Shown here one piece after another: positions 9,520 through 22,548 of a stretch of DNA of 64,000 nucleotides. The translations under genes were made by a program, and so were the position numbers. The stretch is from the NCBI GenBank assembly GCA_033064195.1, contig JARBJD010000109.1, positions 124,001-188,000 of the forward strand. The letters are read 5' to 3'. The notes under the pieces are model-generated. The model saw nothing but the letters and a program-made list of their open reading frames with translations, did not search any database and was not told the origin of the DNA. Position 1 is the first letter of the stretch; every line of letters starts with the position of its first letter. Source of the DNA: Blattamonas nauphoetae (Eukaryota; Preaxostyla; Oxymonadida).

Positions 9520-12500
9520 TCAAGATTCTGGGTTCATCCAATCATCAGCTCCATCATCAACATCGTCCTGCTTTCGTTCCTCCTGTTTTTCCGGTTTTTC
9601 TTTGTCTGACTCTTCAAGTGTGTCGATAACAAACTTGTCCGATTCGTCGAAGGCTGTGTGAACTTTCTCCTCAATAAAGAATCTATCTGTAGCAGTATCC
9701 AGAGATAGGAGACGTTGTGGAGGACCTGTTAACATTCTTTGACCAGAAGAGATGGAACAGGAGAGAGTGTTTGAGGAGAAGAAGGGAAGGAGTGGTCTCG
9801 GGATGAGTGTTGAGATGTTCACTCCTTGGCTCAGTTCTTGTTGTGGTGAGCTTGAGCGCTTGTTCTGTTGCTCTCGTTGGATATTCATTTTCTCCCTCAC
9901 AGAAGCAAACTTTGATGGGACGTTGAGAACAGGACGTGGAGTCTGAGCGAGTGATGCATCCGATTTGGCATCGGCTTCAATTTGATCCTCTTTCAAGTCA
10001 GTCGTTGTTTGGTTCGAGTCGGAGAGTGTCGCTCGTTCTCGGACCAAAAATGAGAGATATGGAATGATGTCTGTTGAGAGAGTTCGGAGTGTGTTCATTT
10101 CTCTCAACACACTCGACCCCTCATCTGAGATCGCCTCCTTCCGTTGTGCAGATTGTTGTACATTGGTCGATGAGAGAGATGTCGAAACTGGTGTGAATAG
10201 TGACTCCTGTCTCTGTTTCTCTTTTTTCTCCGAAAGAGCTGACGAGAAGAAAGTCTGAGTTGTCATCACAAAATCGTTTCTTCTTTCATTCATCGCAAAA
10301 AACTCCGGTTTCTGCACGCCGATCATCTGCGGTCGTTTCGTTCCATCTGGGGCCGGTGGAAAGAATTGTGCAGAAATGTTGCGTTGAGTGAATCGTCGAG
10401 TGAGTGTGCTTCCCCATCCAATCAGATCAAGCAGGGTGGATGTTGGGATGGTTGTGACTGGAGATGAAGCAGAGGGTGCTGAGGATTGTGAAGATTGAAC
10501 ATCCAGTTGCAGCTGGACCATACTTAAAGTCGAGATGCTCATTGAATATTCTCGAATGAAGGCAAAATTCATTTTATCGGAGTTCTGAATTATTGGCGGA
10601 TAGAAATACGAATCATGGCGAGAAGTATCCCCTCGCGGCCATTCGGGGCCATAAATGGGAAGGTTTTGATGGAGGAAGAGGAGGAGAGATTGTGGTTGCG
10701 TGGTGCAGTGTTGGAGATACGAAGAAACATTGAGAGGAGTGTTGGGGATCTGAGAAGGAGGAGGAAAGTCAATACTGAGGGAGGAATGGAGGGTGGATGA
10801 GATCTTTTCTTCGGTGTGGTCGAGGACGTGCTGTCTCTCTTCCAGCGAGAAAGCGGGAGGGATGATGAAAACATTTGTTGGATCGGTGAGAGCGGATTGA
10901 GATGGTTGCTGATTCCAATAATTTGCTGAGAAGAGAGGTGTTGTTGTCACAACCTGCCTCCAATCGGGATAAATCTCTTTGGCTGGACCCATTTCTTGGG
11001 TTTCGTCATCGTCCCATTCTTCCTCATTATCAAACTGACTCATGTTCATTTGTAGGTCGAGCATGGTCTCTTTCTCCTCTTCTCGAATCCCCAATCTCAT
11101 CACTTTCTGGACACTATTCTCCCAATCCTGAGATTCAAGCCCATCTGTTGGTTCATCTCTCTTCACTTTGGTGATTGGTGAGGGTTGAAGGGCTGTCTTT
11201 TTCTTTCGGCTCCTCGGCTCCTTGATTTTCATTTCTCGATCCAAAATCCGACCTACTTTTCGATCAATGTCATTTTTCCGTCTTGAAAAGAACCGTTCGT
11301 TCTGGGCCTTCTTTGTTGGAGTTCGTGGATCTGGTTTGTCGTCGTCTTCATCCGATTCTTCTTGAATCTCACTGTTTGGCTTGTTTCCCAGGAGCCTGAC
11401 AAGATAAGGATAGATTGAAGCTGCTTCGTCCTTTTTGACCAATAATTCGTCATCTCCACTGAATAGTCTCTCCTTAATCTCTTGAAAAATCGTGTCAGCA
11501 TTCTCCACCATTCTGAACTGCGGTGAAAAGACTGTTTGAGGAGATGGTGAAGCAAGAGATTGTTTTTGTTGAGTCTGGGGTGTTGATGGAGGTGTTAAAA
11601 GCATAATTCGCCGCGGGCCAAACCCAGGCGGAGGCGTTAATTGAGCTAGTGATTTTTGTGGAATGCTTTGCGTACGGTCTTCCAAACGATATTTAATTAT
11701 TCCAGAAATCATTTCAGCTGTGTGTATTGCTGAACGGATATCACCACGTGAGGAATATATGATTGAAACGATTAGATCTTGCATGAATGTTTTCTCAAAT
11801 ACGAATTGATGTAGAGGTGCCAATCTATTTCCCGAAAATAGTGATCGCCAGTATGAGAGGAGTTGTTTTGTGAGAAAAGTTGGGGCTAGAGGGGCGAGAC
11901 TGGAACAATGAGAGAGATAATGGCAGACTTTATATGTTTTACATATTCTGGTGAGAGGAGGAGTTGTTTCTTGACAAAATCCTGTTCTGTCAAATTATTA
12001 GTTGTTGTAAGTGTGATAATTAATCCCAAAATCGATTCAACACCAGCCTGGACACTAAATGAGTTGATGAACTCGAAGACAATGTCTGAAAATGCTTTAG
12101 ACATTGTACGATTTGGGAAATATGGAAGACCATCAACCAGCAATATGTGAGTGGGAGATGTCTTTGGTCGATGTGAGAAAGATTCAAGTTGTCTGGTTAC
12201 GATTGTCTTAGCAGATTCTGGAGATTCAAATGTAAGTGGTTCGTATCTGCATAGTTTGGTGATTAATTGTTAATATCAGATGAATAAGAGAGGATACTTT
12301 CGGCCTTCAAAAAGAAATTCCCGAAATAGGGTTGTGGAATGGTCGGTTGATCGTTGTTCTGTAGTTTGGATTGATTGGAAAGACGAGAAGGTTGGGTCGG
12401 ACCACTCAACAAGATGTAATCCCTTTTTCTGACAAATTGCTCGAATGCTTGCCGTTTTACCACATCCAGCTGGTCCTGTGAGGAGGAGAAGACAGTGATA

Positions 12501-12620
12501 ATTGGAGCTTCGGCCACCGAGAGAGAGGGAGATTCTTTCGTCAATCCAATCAGTAATTTGGGTAAGTTTCGTTTTATTCACTACAAGGTTCTCTTGTGGA
12601 ATGAATTCATCGATTTGCAT
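9520..12620 (-). CDS. RAD17: RAD17/Rad24-like checkpoint clamp loader, three exons
   Basis: Exons 12298-12620, 11929-12246 and 9520-11899 join through introns of 51 and 29 nt into 1006 residues. The N-terminus N-L-V-V-N-K-T-K-L leads to a P-loop (G-P-A-G-C-G-K-T, residues 49-56) and H-L-V-E-W-S-D-P, the signature of Rad17. The second exon gives the Walker B strand I-L-L-V-D-G at about 142. Across the 29-nt intron the reading becomes H-I-N-L-A-P-L-A-P-T-F, matching the conserved N-P-x-A-P-T region, followed by the sensor/lid segment S-S-R-G-D-I-R-S-A-I. Rad17 with RFC2-5 loads the 9-1-1 clamp at DNA damage. After about residue 330 the protein is long, acidic/basic and low in complexity, making it longer than typical animal Rad17 (about 680). 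Confident for the AAA+ part; the tail is unassigned. Confidence 0.8.
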
Positions 12621-12794
12621 GGAGAAGTGATCATGTCCACTATAAATTCTCTTATTTCTGGTATTCGAAAGAAAGACTGTGAAATGGGCTTAAATTATGA
12701 CAAAACTGAAAACAAACAGCGAAACATAAAAAAAATAAGTTAAAAACAGAAATCGGACGAAATACAACTCGAACAAAGCAAAAAAACATGAAAA

Positions 12795-15700
12795 TCAATC
12801 GCCACCAGAGAAATTACTGAAGTCTTCTTCTTGTTCCTCATCGCCATCGTCACCAGAATCGAGATTGAGGGCGAATCCATCATTCGTTGCAACAGGTAAT
12901 GTGTCATTTGACTCTTGCTGTTCAGTTTCTTGGTTTCCAAATCCTGCTCCACCTCCAAAAAATGAGTCCAGAGTCGCAAGCGACGGATCTGGCTTGGTGT
13001 TTGACTCATCTGGCTTCCAACTTCCAAAGAATGACATGAAATCAGAGGAAATCGTTTGGGGTTGTTGGTCTTGTTGTGTGTCGTTGGTTGGTTCTGAGGA
13101 TCCGAAGCCAAAGAATGAATCCAGTTGAGAGAGTGTTGGATCAATTTGTGTCTGTTCTTGATGAGCAGACTGTGATAGTTCTGTTTGATGTTCTCCAAAT
13201 GATGTATCGGATGGCTGCTCGCCGGATCCAGGGAGATTCTCCTCGTTTGCTTCTGGTTGTGATTGTGGTGATTGTTCCTCTGTTGTTTCCTCCATCGGAG
13301 GTTGATCGTTGCCATCATTCGTCTTTGGAGATTGGCCCCAGTCCATGACAAGCTCAGTGTGTGAAATCTGTGTTACTTCAGTCTGAACATCTTGAACCTC
13401 TTCTCGATGATGTTGTTGTCCTAAATTCTCATTGTACTTTTCCTCTTCCTCCTCTTCCTCTTCTTCCTCCTCTTCGTCTTCGTGTTCGACTATTCCTTTC
13501 GCTGAATCAGCAGCAATGTCCACAAATTGGGTTTGTTCATGCTGATGGTCTTCCGCATGTTCATGATATGCATGTTCTTGACGTTGGATTTGTTCGCTGT
13601 CTTCTTGTTCTTCTCTCATCATTTCAACAGAGTCAGGCCGGTTATCATTTTCTCCAATAACATCTTGCGTATCCTCTTGGTAAGCCTCGTGGTAAAGTGG
13701 TTCCTGAATCGTGTCCGCAGCGTCCTCCTTTGTCTCACCCCAATTGAATCCAGAGAAGTCTCCTCCACTTTCAGTCGTCTGGGAAATATCTTGCTCGTGA
13801 TTCGGATTTTGTCCCGTCTCCTCCACGTTCTCTCCTGTGCTCCAATTTCCCCAAAATGAGCCCAGTTCGTGTGTGGACGAATGCTGTTGGTAAGATTCGT
13901 CCTGATCTCGATTGTCCTCTCGATCTCCTTCCTCAACGAATGAATCAATGGCGGTGAACGGATCATGCGGTTGATCGACAGTGTGTTGTTCATTTGTGAA
14001 GTCTTGTTTACCATTATTGTCTGTCTCTGTGTGGGATTCGAATGTGGGTTGTTCTGTGTCTGGTTGATTCTGTTCTTCACTATTTTCTTCAACATCCTCC
14101 GCTGATTGGACAGTCGGTTCGATGCTTTGGTCTTGGTCAAATTCTTCTTCCTTTTCAATCTCATTGTCGTTATATTCTATTTCTTCTTTCTGCTGGACAT
14201 CTGTTTTGTTTTCTCTATCATCATAGTCCGGTTCAGCTTGAGCTTCCAGTGGCTCATCTTGCTGTGATTCAGATTTTTCATCAATCTCCTGAATCTCCTC
14301 GTCTTCAAAGAAGGAAGGCTGTGTTTGTTCTGGGACAGATGCTTCATGGTTCAATTCGTCGTCTTGTTCGGTCTTATCTTCGACAGTTCCGCTTCCAAAG
14401 AATGAGTCGAAACCAGAGGCGATTTCAGGTTGACGATCTTCACTTTCGGGATTGTTCAGAGAGTCTGGTTGGAATGAATGAAACCATGATTCTGAGGCAG
14501 AATTGTCCTTGTGGTTGGTGTCGTTCTCATCACTGTCATCGTGTGCCGATTTGTCACCTGAAAAGAAGGAATCAAAACCGGAAGTCGCTTCTTTTGGTTC
14601 ATTTTCTTGTTCTTTCTCATCTGGAGGATTTGTGAAGAAAGAATCGAATCCAGATGCCTGCTTTGCCTCATGATTCTCCTCCGCACTCTCCGTGGCTCCT
14701 GTTTTGCCTTCATCACTTGGACTTCCGAAGAACGAGTCGAATCCTGAAGGAGCTTTTTTCTGTTCTTCTCCAGAATCGTCAACTTTCGATTGATCTCCGA
14801 AAAATGAATCGAATCCTGTTGTTTGTTTGGATTCTGACCCAAAAAAGGATCCTGATCCACCGGTTTCGTTCTCTTCTCCGCTTCCTCCAAAGAAGCTGTT
14901 GGTTGCTCCCTTTGGACTTCCGAAGAATGAGGAATCGTTTGATTGTTGATTGTCGAAGAAATTTCCATCATTCGAAGGTGGATTCCCGAAGAAGTCTTCG
15001 TTGTTGACTTCTTCTTCATCACCTCCACGAAAATCGTTATCATCCATCCCCAAATCGAGCTGGAATCCCTGATCGTCTCCTTCTTCCTCCAAACTAAGAT
15101 TGAATCCTCCGTCATCTCCACCTTCTCCTATCGTCTCAGCATGATCATCTGAGGGCGCTTCTTCTGTCTTCTCCTTAAAAGTGATCATTAACTTCGGTTT
15201 TTTGACTTCTGGTTCATCATCCACCCAGATCGATGCAAATTCTTGTCCAAATCCTCCAATTTCCCCATCGCCGGTTGCAGCCGAAGACTGGAACGGCTGT
15301 TCTTCCTCTGCCGCCGCCGCTTGTGCCTCAAAGTCACCGCCCACCACGCCAAACGCTCGAAGTGGAAGGCCGAGTGCTTCGATGGAATCAAGCTGGGTTT
15401 GAGTGAGTGGGGATCCGTCGATGACCGATTGATACTCCGTGAGTGAATCGGCTCCAGAAACAAATCCAGTTGAGTCGTTGGATGCCTGGAAGAGGAGTTT
15501 CCAATCATCGATTGGTGTTGGATGTTTGGATGGTTTGGCGTCTGGCTTTGTCGGATTGATGAGAGAGTTGAGGTTGTGATTGAGTGGAGGAAGGAAAGCA
15601 TATACTGTAAATGCAGATTCATCAACACCCCGTTTCCCTTTCTTATCATCCCTGCTCTTCTTTCCTCCGTCCTTCTCCTTCGCATCTTCCACCGACAACG

Positions 15701-18700
15701 AATAACTCCTTGTTGTCTTTCCTCTCGCGATGATCGAATAGACTGGGGCTGGGAAAACTGTCTGGTGGGTCCTCGGTTTCTGTTGTGTTGGTTTGAGCTG
15801 AGAAAGTCTCTGTAGATGCTCATTCTGGTTTTTGTTGATTCTTCGTGTTGGATCTTTGGGATGGGAGTGGTATGGAGGCATGTCCCAATGATGATTGATC
15901 TCTCTGTTTCGTTCATCACTGATTGTATCTGCGAGATCGTAGAGAGAGGTTTGGAGAGAGGGAAAGGTTTGTGGAGATGCCGAGGCCATCTGCGAGATAA
16001 GAGCCGTGACTTCGTTTCTGCCAAGGAGCGAGGCAAATCGTTTGGCGATCTCGAAGTATCGCCTCTCAACAGAATCGAAGACTCCGCGGAGAAGCACCCA
16101 TTCGATGTTGGTTTGAGAAATCCACTCCTTCAAGTCGCTCACGATTCCGTCAGGGAGTTGAGTAACGCTGGATTGAAGGCCCTTCTCCGCATGATCTGCT
16201 GCCTCTTCCAGATTCCCGACTGAGAGAGAGACGATGCATTGAATGAAGGAGAACGAAAAAGCGTCAACTTCGACTGTATTTTCAATGACAAGAGGTGGAT
16301 GTTGGGAGAAACTGTCTAAAATGTGGAAGCAGAGTGGAGTGAACTTTAATCCGATGAGGTTGTGGAGGAATGAGAGGGGGATCGAGGTTGGTGGATGAAG
16401 TTTGATGATGTTTTCTATCAAAACAGACAGACAGAATGGGTCGATGATCGAGCTTGGCTCTGAAGTGAGAAGAGTGGAGGATGATTTTGGATGGAAGCAT
16501 GACTTGACTCTCGCAAAGAATTTTGGTTTGGGATAGACAATCTGGATGGCTGTGAGTGCCACCACAGAGAGAATGAGAGGGACAAAGAGAGAACATTTGT
16601 GACAGTGGAATGACGGCTGAGGGATGAAGAGAAGAGGATGTGTTTTCGTTGAAGAGACAATTATCCGATCGGGAAGGATCGCAGCTATCACAGAGTTGGA
16701 GATGATCAGAGGAGCGACATGGAAAATGGGGAGAGAGTGAGATAGAGTTACGTAGTGAATGGAGTTCGTTGTTGTGTAGAACAGACAAGCTCCAACCCAC
16801 ATCTGTGATGTGAAGAATGCGGCTGAATCATTCAACTGTTGTGATTCGTCCGGATGGTCGGTTCTGTGAATCTCACGGATAACCATCAGAGTCTCGTTTA
16901 TAATCAGGATCCTCTTCGAAGTGATGATGCTCCCAATGTGGATTGGAGTGTGATTGGTCGTGAGATACGAAGGAAGCGTCGTCCAATCAACCTGGATTGG
17001 AGTTTCGTCTTTCTGAAGGATGATTTGTGGGACGTATGGTATGTGCGTCTGGGGTGTTTGGACCGATTGTCGGATTGCTTCGTTCGGGAGATAGTCTGAA
17101 TGGTTCTCGAACGGCTTGCTCAGATATGGAGAGTCGTCATCGTCTCGAATCGAGGCAAAGGAGTCTGTCTCATCGTCTGGCTGGGAGTGTTGAGTCTGTT
17201 GGAGGAGGAGGGCGGTGAAGTCGATTGGAATGAGAGGTGGGGAAGGTTCGGGGAGTGGCATGTCTTCTGGTTGGCTCTGAACAATCTCCATCACAGAGCC
17301 ACGTGAAAGAACGATTTTATTCTGATCAAGGAATTGATGGAAGAGGAGACAATGTCCACTGTTCATTGGAGTGGAAAAAACACGAGAGATTGGGACCGTT
17401 GATTGTGCTGTCCATTCGACTTTGGTTGGAAGATGAAGTGATTTCATGGCTTTCTGTTTGATTGGTGGAAGAGATTGTTTCAGCTCATTCCATGACTGTC
17501 CTGTCAAGTCTTTTTTGACGAGCGGGATAAATGAGAGTGAGAAGTGATCATCCGACAATAGGATGATGCCTGATTGAGACAACTTTGTGACGGCTGATTG
17601 GAAAGTGTGAAAAAGGCCTTTTGTGATCGATTTGAGGTTTTTGGCTTTGATTGAGTCGACGTTTGTCATTCCGACAAACACACAATCGGAACAAAACTGA
17701 GGGGGGATCAGAACTCTCGATTCCCGGCAGTTGAGATGTTCACTATGGTCGATCACTTCAACTTTGTGGTTTGTTTTCTTTGTCGTGAAAGTGTGATCAT
17801 AATGAACCAATTCGAGTTCCTCGTTGGCATTGAGTGTGTCCGCTGGAATGACTACAGAAGCAACAAATCGCTGGCTTTGAAGTGACTGACCCTCTGCAGA
17901 ATCGATCGAGCTGAGCACGATGCAGCAGAGGTTGGAAGGGGATGGTTGGAGGTGGATGGGAACGAGTCGCCAAGGAGTTGCCTTGTCACCACTCGTGAAA
18001 GATCCAAGTGTGGAACAGGGATGCCCATGAAGTGATGAGAAAGTGGGAATGAAGAGCGAGGAGAATGTGTCTGATGAGGAAAGGAAGTGCATTTTGGACG
18101 GGAGAGCGAAGACGGTTGGTTTGGATTTTGGATCGAGGAGAGAAGGCGGGAACGACGCTGCTTTTGGGAGATGAACTGCCAACTCGTCCAGATTCGAGAA
18201 TTGAACAAAAGGAATGTTCATGTTTGTCTCTTCATCGAGGTTTTCCAGCAGCCCTTTCTTTGGAATCTCTCTTCCGAAGAGAAAGAGAGAGAATGGGCTG
18301 ACCCATCTGGCGAGAAGAGGGCGAGCAGCTCGGAGACCAGAATGGGTGATGGAGAATAGAACTTGATGGTTGAGTGTTTGGAGGACAGCTTCATCGGAGT
18401 GTTCCGTGAGTTCGAAGGGGTTGACAATGAATGGTGGGTGAAACGACTGGTTTTCGGCGGGGGTGTCGTCAGTTTTGTCTTTGTTGAATTTGTATATTGG
18501 AACGGTTTCTTTACGGCCATCTATACTTGGTACACGAAATGGAGAGAACGAATCAACCCTGGAAATTCCATAGAAATCGTCATGGATTGTACAGGCTTCG
18601 CGGAGAGCACCGTCTTCATCGCGGACGTCAGAAGGGGCAGAAAACGAGACTAGAAAAGCCTTTCCATCGTTAAGGACACAAAAACATGTACATGTCTGAG

Positions 18701-19761
18701 ATGAAGGACGGTGAGCGATATAAACAATTTCATTGTTGGGAAAGAGGCACCTTCTTCCATAAAACTTTGGTTTCAGTGGATCAGCGACATTCCAACACCA
18801 AAGGTATCCTCGATCATCACCAGCAATGAGTAGATCCGGGACTGGTCTTGATCCAATGATTTGAGCTCCACGTGTTGAATATTTGCCTGATTGTGAACGA
18901 GAGTCATAGAGCGAGCTCTGCGGTGTGATAGCGAGAGAACGGAAGATAGTACCCTTCAAATCAGTCTTTCTGAGAGATAATGTCTCTTCAAGGGTGCAAG
19001 ATAGCTTGAGAGTCGTTGTATCGAACAGACGAATTAGACCATCAATAGAGGCTGTAATAAGGAGTGGTCTTGAGGGGTGAAACGCGGCTGATGTACAAAG
19101 TTTATCATGTCTGATAGAAGTATGCTTTGGGGGAGGATGGCGATTTCCAATTGCAGAATCCATGTTTGGGAGAAGATTTGTGACTGAAAATGAATGGAAG
19201 ATCGAGGAATCAAACCTGAACAGTATGGGTGCTTTGAGAAAAGCAAGCATAGTATTGGATCATGATGTGATACAGTCATGTAAATTGGTTTCTCTTCTCT
19301 GAAGTCACGAGGAAGTCGGAATGATGATATCGATGTCAAAGAAATTCCGCTCTTCAAGAACGTTTGAAACATCCAAGAATCATCACAGAAAACGAATAAA
19401 TCACCATTGAACCCAATAGCTACGCGTGATGGACGGAAAGGGAGGTTGAAGCGCGAGAGAAGTCTATTGCTATGGATATCAATCTCTGGAAGGATTATGA
19501 AGGTTAAAAGTAAGGAAATAGGAACGATAGGAGAAAGAATGATGAATTATTGAGAATATGAATGATAGAAGAGAGGATTCCATGATGAGAGAAACCTTTG
19601 AATTCTGCTCCCTGAACTGAAAAGACTGTGGGTGCTCGCTGATTAAGGGTAATAAAATCCGTAGTAGAATCGCTATTGATGGCCAAATACTCAACAAACT
19701 GCATTTCAAACGATTCTGACTGATCTTGCCCACAACATCTTTCTTCAACTTGAAGATACAT
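12795..19761 (-). CDS. Giant beta-propeller protein with S-F-F repeat tail, three exons
   Basis: Exons 19596-19761, 19216-19485 and 12795-19183 join across introns of 110 and 32 nt to give 2274 residues. Upstream exons fit the frame and supply the first blades. The N-terminal third has WD/propeller-like strands (for example L-L-I-T-A-S-I-D-G-L-I-R-L-F-D and L-L-I-A-G-D-D-R-G-Y-L-W-C-W). A predicted helical, solenoid-like region follows (around L-E-E-A-A-D-H-A-E-K-G-L and Y-F-E-I-A-K-R-F-A-S-L-L). The last roughly 850 residues are acidic and disordered with about 14 S-F-F or F-F-G motifs, most as G-F-D-S-F-F-G, ending D-F-S-N-F-S-G-G-D. Propeller plus solenoid is the architecture of coat and tether proteins, and D-x-F / F-x-x-F peptides bind clathrin-adaptor ears, so a trafficking role is a reasonable guess. 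I recognise no specific ortholog. Starts are 47 bp from the divergent gene at 19809. Confidence 0.7.
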
Positions 19762-19808
19762 TTGATGGTCAGATCAGTGTATTCACCCTCCTTTGATCAT
19801 TATCTGTC

Positions 19809-22289
19809 ATGAATATTCTGTTTCTGACATCAATTTGTGTTGGTCTATTTGCTGAATGTGGTAATTCTCCAAACGTCTTGTTGCTATCACAACTATTACC
19901 CACGAATTGTGAAATCAACAGCTTCGCTCCATCACAAACCATGTTTCGAATTAATGTTCCTCCAGACAATATGCTGGTGTCAGAAATGGGAACATTGATT
20001 GTAAGTGTTTCAGTTGAATTGGATGGAAATGGAGGAAATCTGCTTGGAATGAGATCCTCATCGAACCACCCTTCTCGAAACAGTGATTATCTCCTGAACA
20101 AAACGGAGAATTCATCAGATGATGATAGGATGATGGTTATTGTGAACAGCACGATGTTTCTCAAAAGATTCATGGTGAATCTTCAGACATCGCATTCATC
20201 TGAGATTGACGATGCAAGAACAGAAAGAAAGTTGAAATGGAACAGCGGAATATTCTGCGCTTCGGTCATAGAAGGAGTTTTGGAGGTTGATGAATGTTCA
20301 TTCATTGTTCGTGGAGGACACTCGCCTTTTCAATTCTCATCACTCGCAACCACACTGGAAGACTCAGAACAATCTATTTTGATTCGGAATTGTGCACAAA
20401 ACAATGTGGAAGGAGTAATTGGCTCATTTGGACAAATGGATGCATCAACTCCGTCCAAAAATCACTTGTCGCTGCAAGTGTGGAATTGTTCGTTCTCTGA
20501 TGGATTTGTTTTATCGGCAGAGGGATTGGGTCTTTCTTTTTCGAACGGAAAAGACTTTTCAATCAGTGGATCGAGATCTACATCTCTCCTCTCACAAATC
20601 AGGTGCACTAACATCTCCACGTCGCATTCCTCTCTGACGACGAGATTTTGCGCGAATCGCATTATTAATCATCGCCAAATTCTTATGGGGAGCAAAATTA
20701 GTTTGTGTACAAACCATTTTGATGGGGGTGTGATCCGAGACATGAATGCTGGTGGAAATGTGATGATCTGCAACACAACATTCTCTCTCTGCACAACTCG
20801 CTCTCGCCCATCTCCCAACATTGATCACACATACACCGATCAAACATTCACGAGTGCCTTAGACCGAATCGCTTTTGAACTGGATCAGGTCGAAGAGGGA
20901 GATTCTGTTGCAGTGAGTGGCTGTTCATTCACAGATGTGGTGTACGTCCTCGACAAGGAATCCTATATCTCTTGCGGAGGAGCTGTCTACTTGAACGGCC
21001 CATTCTCATCGATTCTCATCAACGATTCGTCGTTTGAACGATGCTTTATTGATGCAACTGACGCGGTATCCGGAACTGTGACTGGAATGGTTGTTTATAT
21101 CAGGCTAACATATGAAGACGGCTCTGTTACTATCAGCGAGTGCTCATTCTCTGATTATGTGGGTCCTGACAATTCCGATGCGGGAGGCTGTGTCAGTTTT
21201 ACAAGTACGAAACCTGAGGAATCGTTTGTCTTTTCCAAAAACTCTCTCGATCCAAAGGAGGATTTGAAAAATGTATTTGTCACAACCTCCGGTCTGGAAG
21301 TCGACGTAGATACAGAGGATGCTGTGATAAACAACAACACATTCCAACAGTGCAATTATTATGCAATACATGCAAGCTTTGGAAACACTGTATTGATCGA
21401 TTCGCTTCACATCTACGAAAGCCGTCCAGACTCAGAGTACAATCACAACTCAATCAATATCGAAGGACATGCATTAACCGTACACTCTGTCAATCTGTGT
21501 ACCCCGAGTGGAATGACCCTGGACGTTACAAACAATGGATCACTCGACATCGACAATCTAAACATCACCAATAGCCAAAACAGTGTCAGAATCAACGGTG
21601 GTAATGTGACGATTCACGGGTTGGTTGTAAACCGTGGAAAATACGCTTACCTATTCACATTGGCATTCCAGGTAATTATCAGAGACGTGGATTCACTCCT
21701 GATCAATTCCTCCTCATTCTCTCACATCGAAGGTCAGCTGGAGTTTCATGCAAATGACATCGTTTTAGACGATGTTCTAATCGACAACAACACCTTCAAA
21801 GAAGCACCGGTCAAAATATATTCAAACACCATCAAGATCTACAACAGTATAGTCAGCAACAATTATTGTACGAAAAAAAACAGTCCAGGAGCGCTCTATT
21901 TCCCCCAAGAGACAGATTTCTTCATCTCCAACACCCACTTCTCCAACAACTCCAACTCCAACGATCCATTCGAGGTGCAGACGGGATCTGATATTGCTTT
22001 TAATTCCTCTATCGTGGACCTTACATCGTCCCATTTTGTGAAATGTTCATCAACTTCGAAAAAACACCGAATCTACAATCTGAACGAGAGCAAACCGCAT
22101 CCTAAACAGGTGTTTCTCCTTCCAACCAACATAAGCAAAGGGGGCTTTGATGTTACGGATATTGAATACACTGTGGGATATGGGGGGTTTGTGATTATGC
22201 TCGCAGGGGGTCTCTCTTTGGTGATGTTGTTCTTTTTCATCTTCGTGATATGTATCTGCGAGTGTTCCGTAAAATTCATGCAATCATAG
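19809..22289 (+). CDS. Secreted/surface right-handed beta-helix (pectin lyase-like) membrane protein
   Basis: A single exon of 826 residues. It begins with a signal peptide (M-N-I-L-F-L-T-S-I-C-V-G-L-F-A) and ends with a strong transmembrane helix (F-V-I-M-L-A-G-G-L-S-L-V-M-L-F-F) plus a short Cys-rich tail. Between them, short beta-strand turns repeat around C-S-F, S-S-F, N-T-F and N-x-S: D-E-C-S-F-I-V, W-N-C-S-F-S-D, S-G-C-S-F-T-D, N-D-S-S-F-E-R, S-E-C-S-F-S-D, N-S-S-S-F-S-H and N-N-N-T-F-K-E. Regular asparagine/serine ladders of this kind are typical of pectin-lyase-fold beta-helices. Large families of such surface proteins occur in anaerobic protists. The catalytic residues of polysaccharide lyases are not identifiable, so adhesion or surface display is as likely as carbohydrate cleavage. 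N-x-S/T sequons are frequent. Confidence 0.75.
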   Translation: MNILFLTSICVGLFAECGNSPNVLLLSQLLPTNCEINSFAPSQTMFRINVPPDNMLVSEMGTLIVSVSVELDGNGGNLLGMRSSSNHPSRNSDYLLNKTENSSDDDRMMVIVNSTMFLKRFMVNLQTSHSSEIDDARTERKLKWNSGIFCASVIEGVLEVDECSFIVRGGHSPFQFSSLATTLEDSEQSILIRNCAQNNVEGVIGSFGQMDASTPSKNHLSLQVWNCSFSDGFVLSAEGLGLSFSNGKDFSISGSRSTSLLSQIRCTNISTSHSSLTTRFCANRIINHRQILMGSKISLCTNHFDGGVIRDMNAGGNVMICNTTFSLCTTRSRPSPNIDHTYTDQTFTSALDRIAFELDQVEEGDSVAVSGCSFTDVVYVLDKESYISCGGAVYLNGPFSSILINDSSFERCFIDATDAVSGTVTGMVVYIRLTYEDGSVTISECSFSDYVGPDNSDAGGCVSFTSTKPEESFVFSKNSLDPKEDLKNVFVTTSGLEVDVDTEDAVINNNTFQQCNYYAIHASFGNTVLIDSLHIYESRPDSEYNHNSINIEGHALTVHSVNLCTPSGMTLDVTNNGSLDIDNLNITNSQNSVRINGGNVTIHGLVVNRGKYAYLFTLAFQVIIRDVDSLLINSSSFSHIEGQLEFHANDIVLDDVLIDNNTFKEAPVKIYSNTIKIYNSIVSNNYCTKKNSPGALYFPQETDFFISNTHFSNNSNSNDPFEVQTGSDIAFNSSIVDLTSSHFVKCSSTSKKHRIYNLNESKPHPKQVFLLPTNISKGGFDVTDIEYTVGYGGFVIMLAGGLSLVMLFFFIFVICICECSVKFMQS

Positions 22290-22548
22290 TTTGTCTAAGA
22301 ATTTTCTATTCTGTTTGTCTTTCTGTTTCAACAGTTTGTCGACGATCATCAATCATTTTGTATTGAATTCATGGATCAAACTCTGACACAAAACGAGTCT
22401 CGTATCCTCGTCAATAAAACGAGGAGCCACGTGCGAAAACAACACAATCAGATCAAAAATGATGAAGAGGAATGATCTTTCTGACATTGTATTCCAACGA
22501 GCACAGCTGCTCATCACACACTGAGTCAACTCCGTTAATTCTGCGTTA

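Noticed and set aside
13619-14164. Long antisense and other-frame open frames inside the propeller gene (12.7-18.7 kb), the kinase gene and the F-box gene
   Set aside because: They overlap a well-supported frame, show compositions expected from its mirror (runs of R, S, L or H), and carry no motif of their own.
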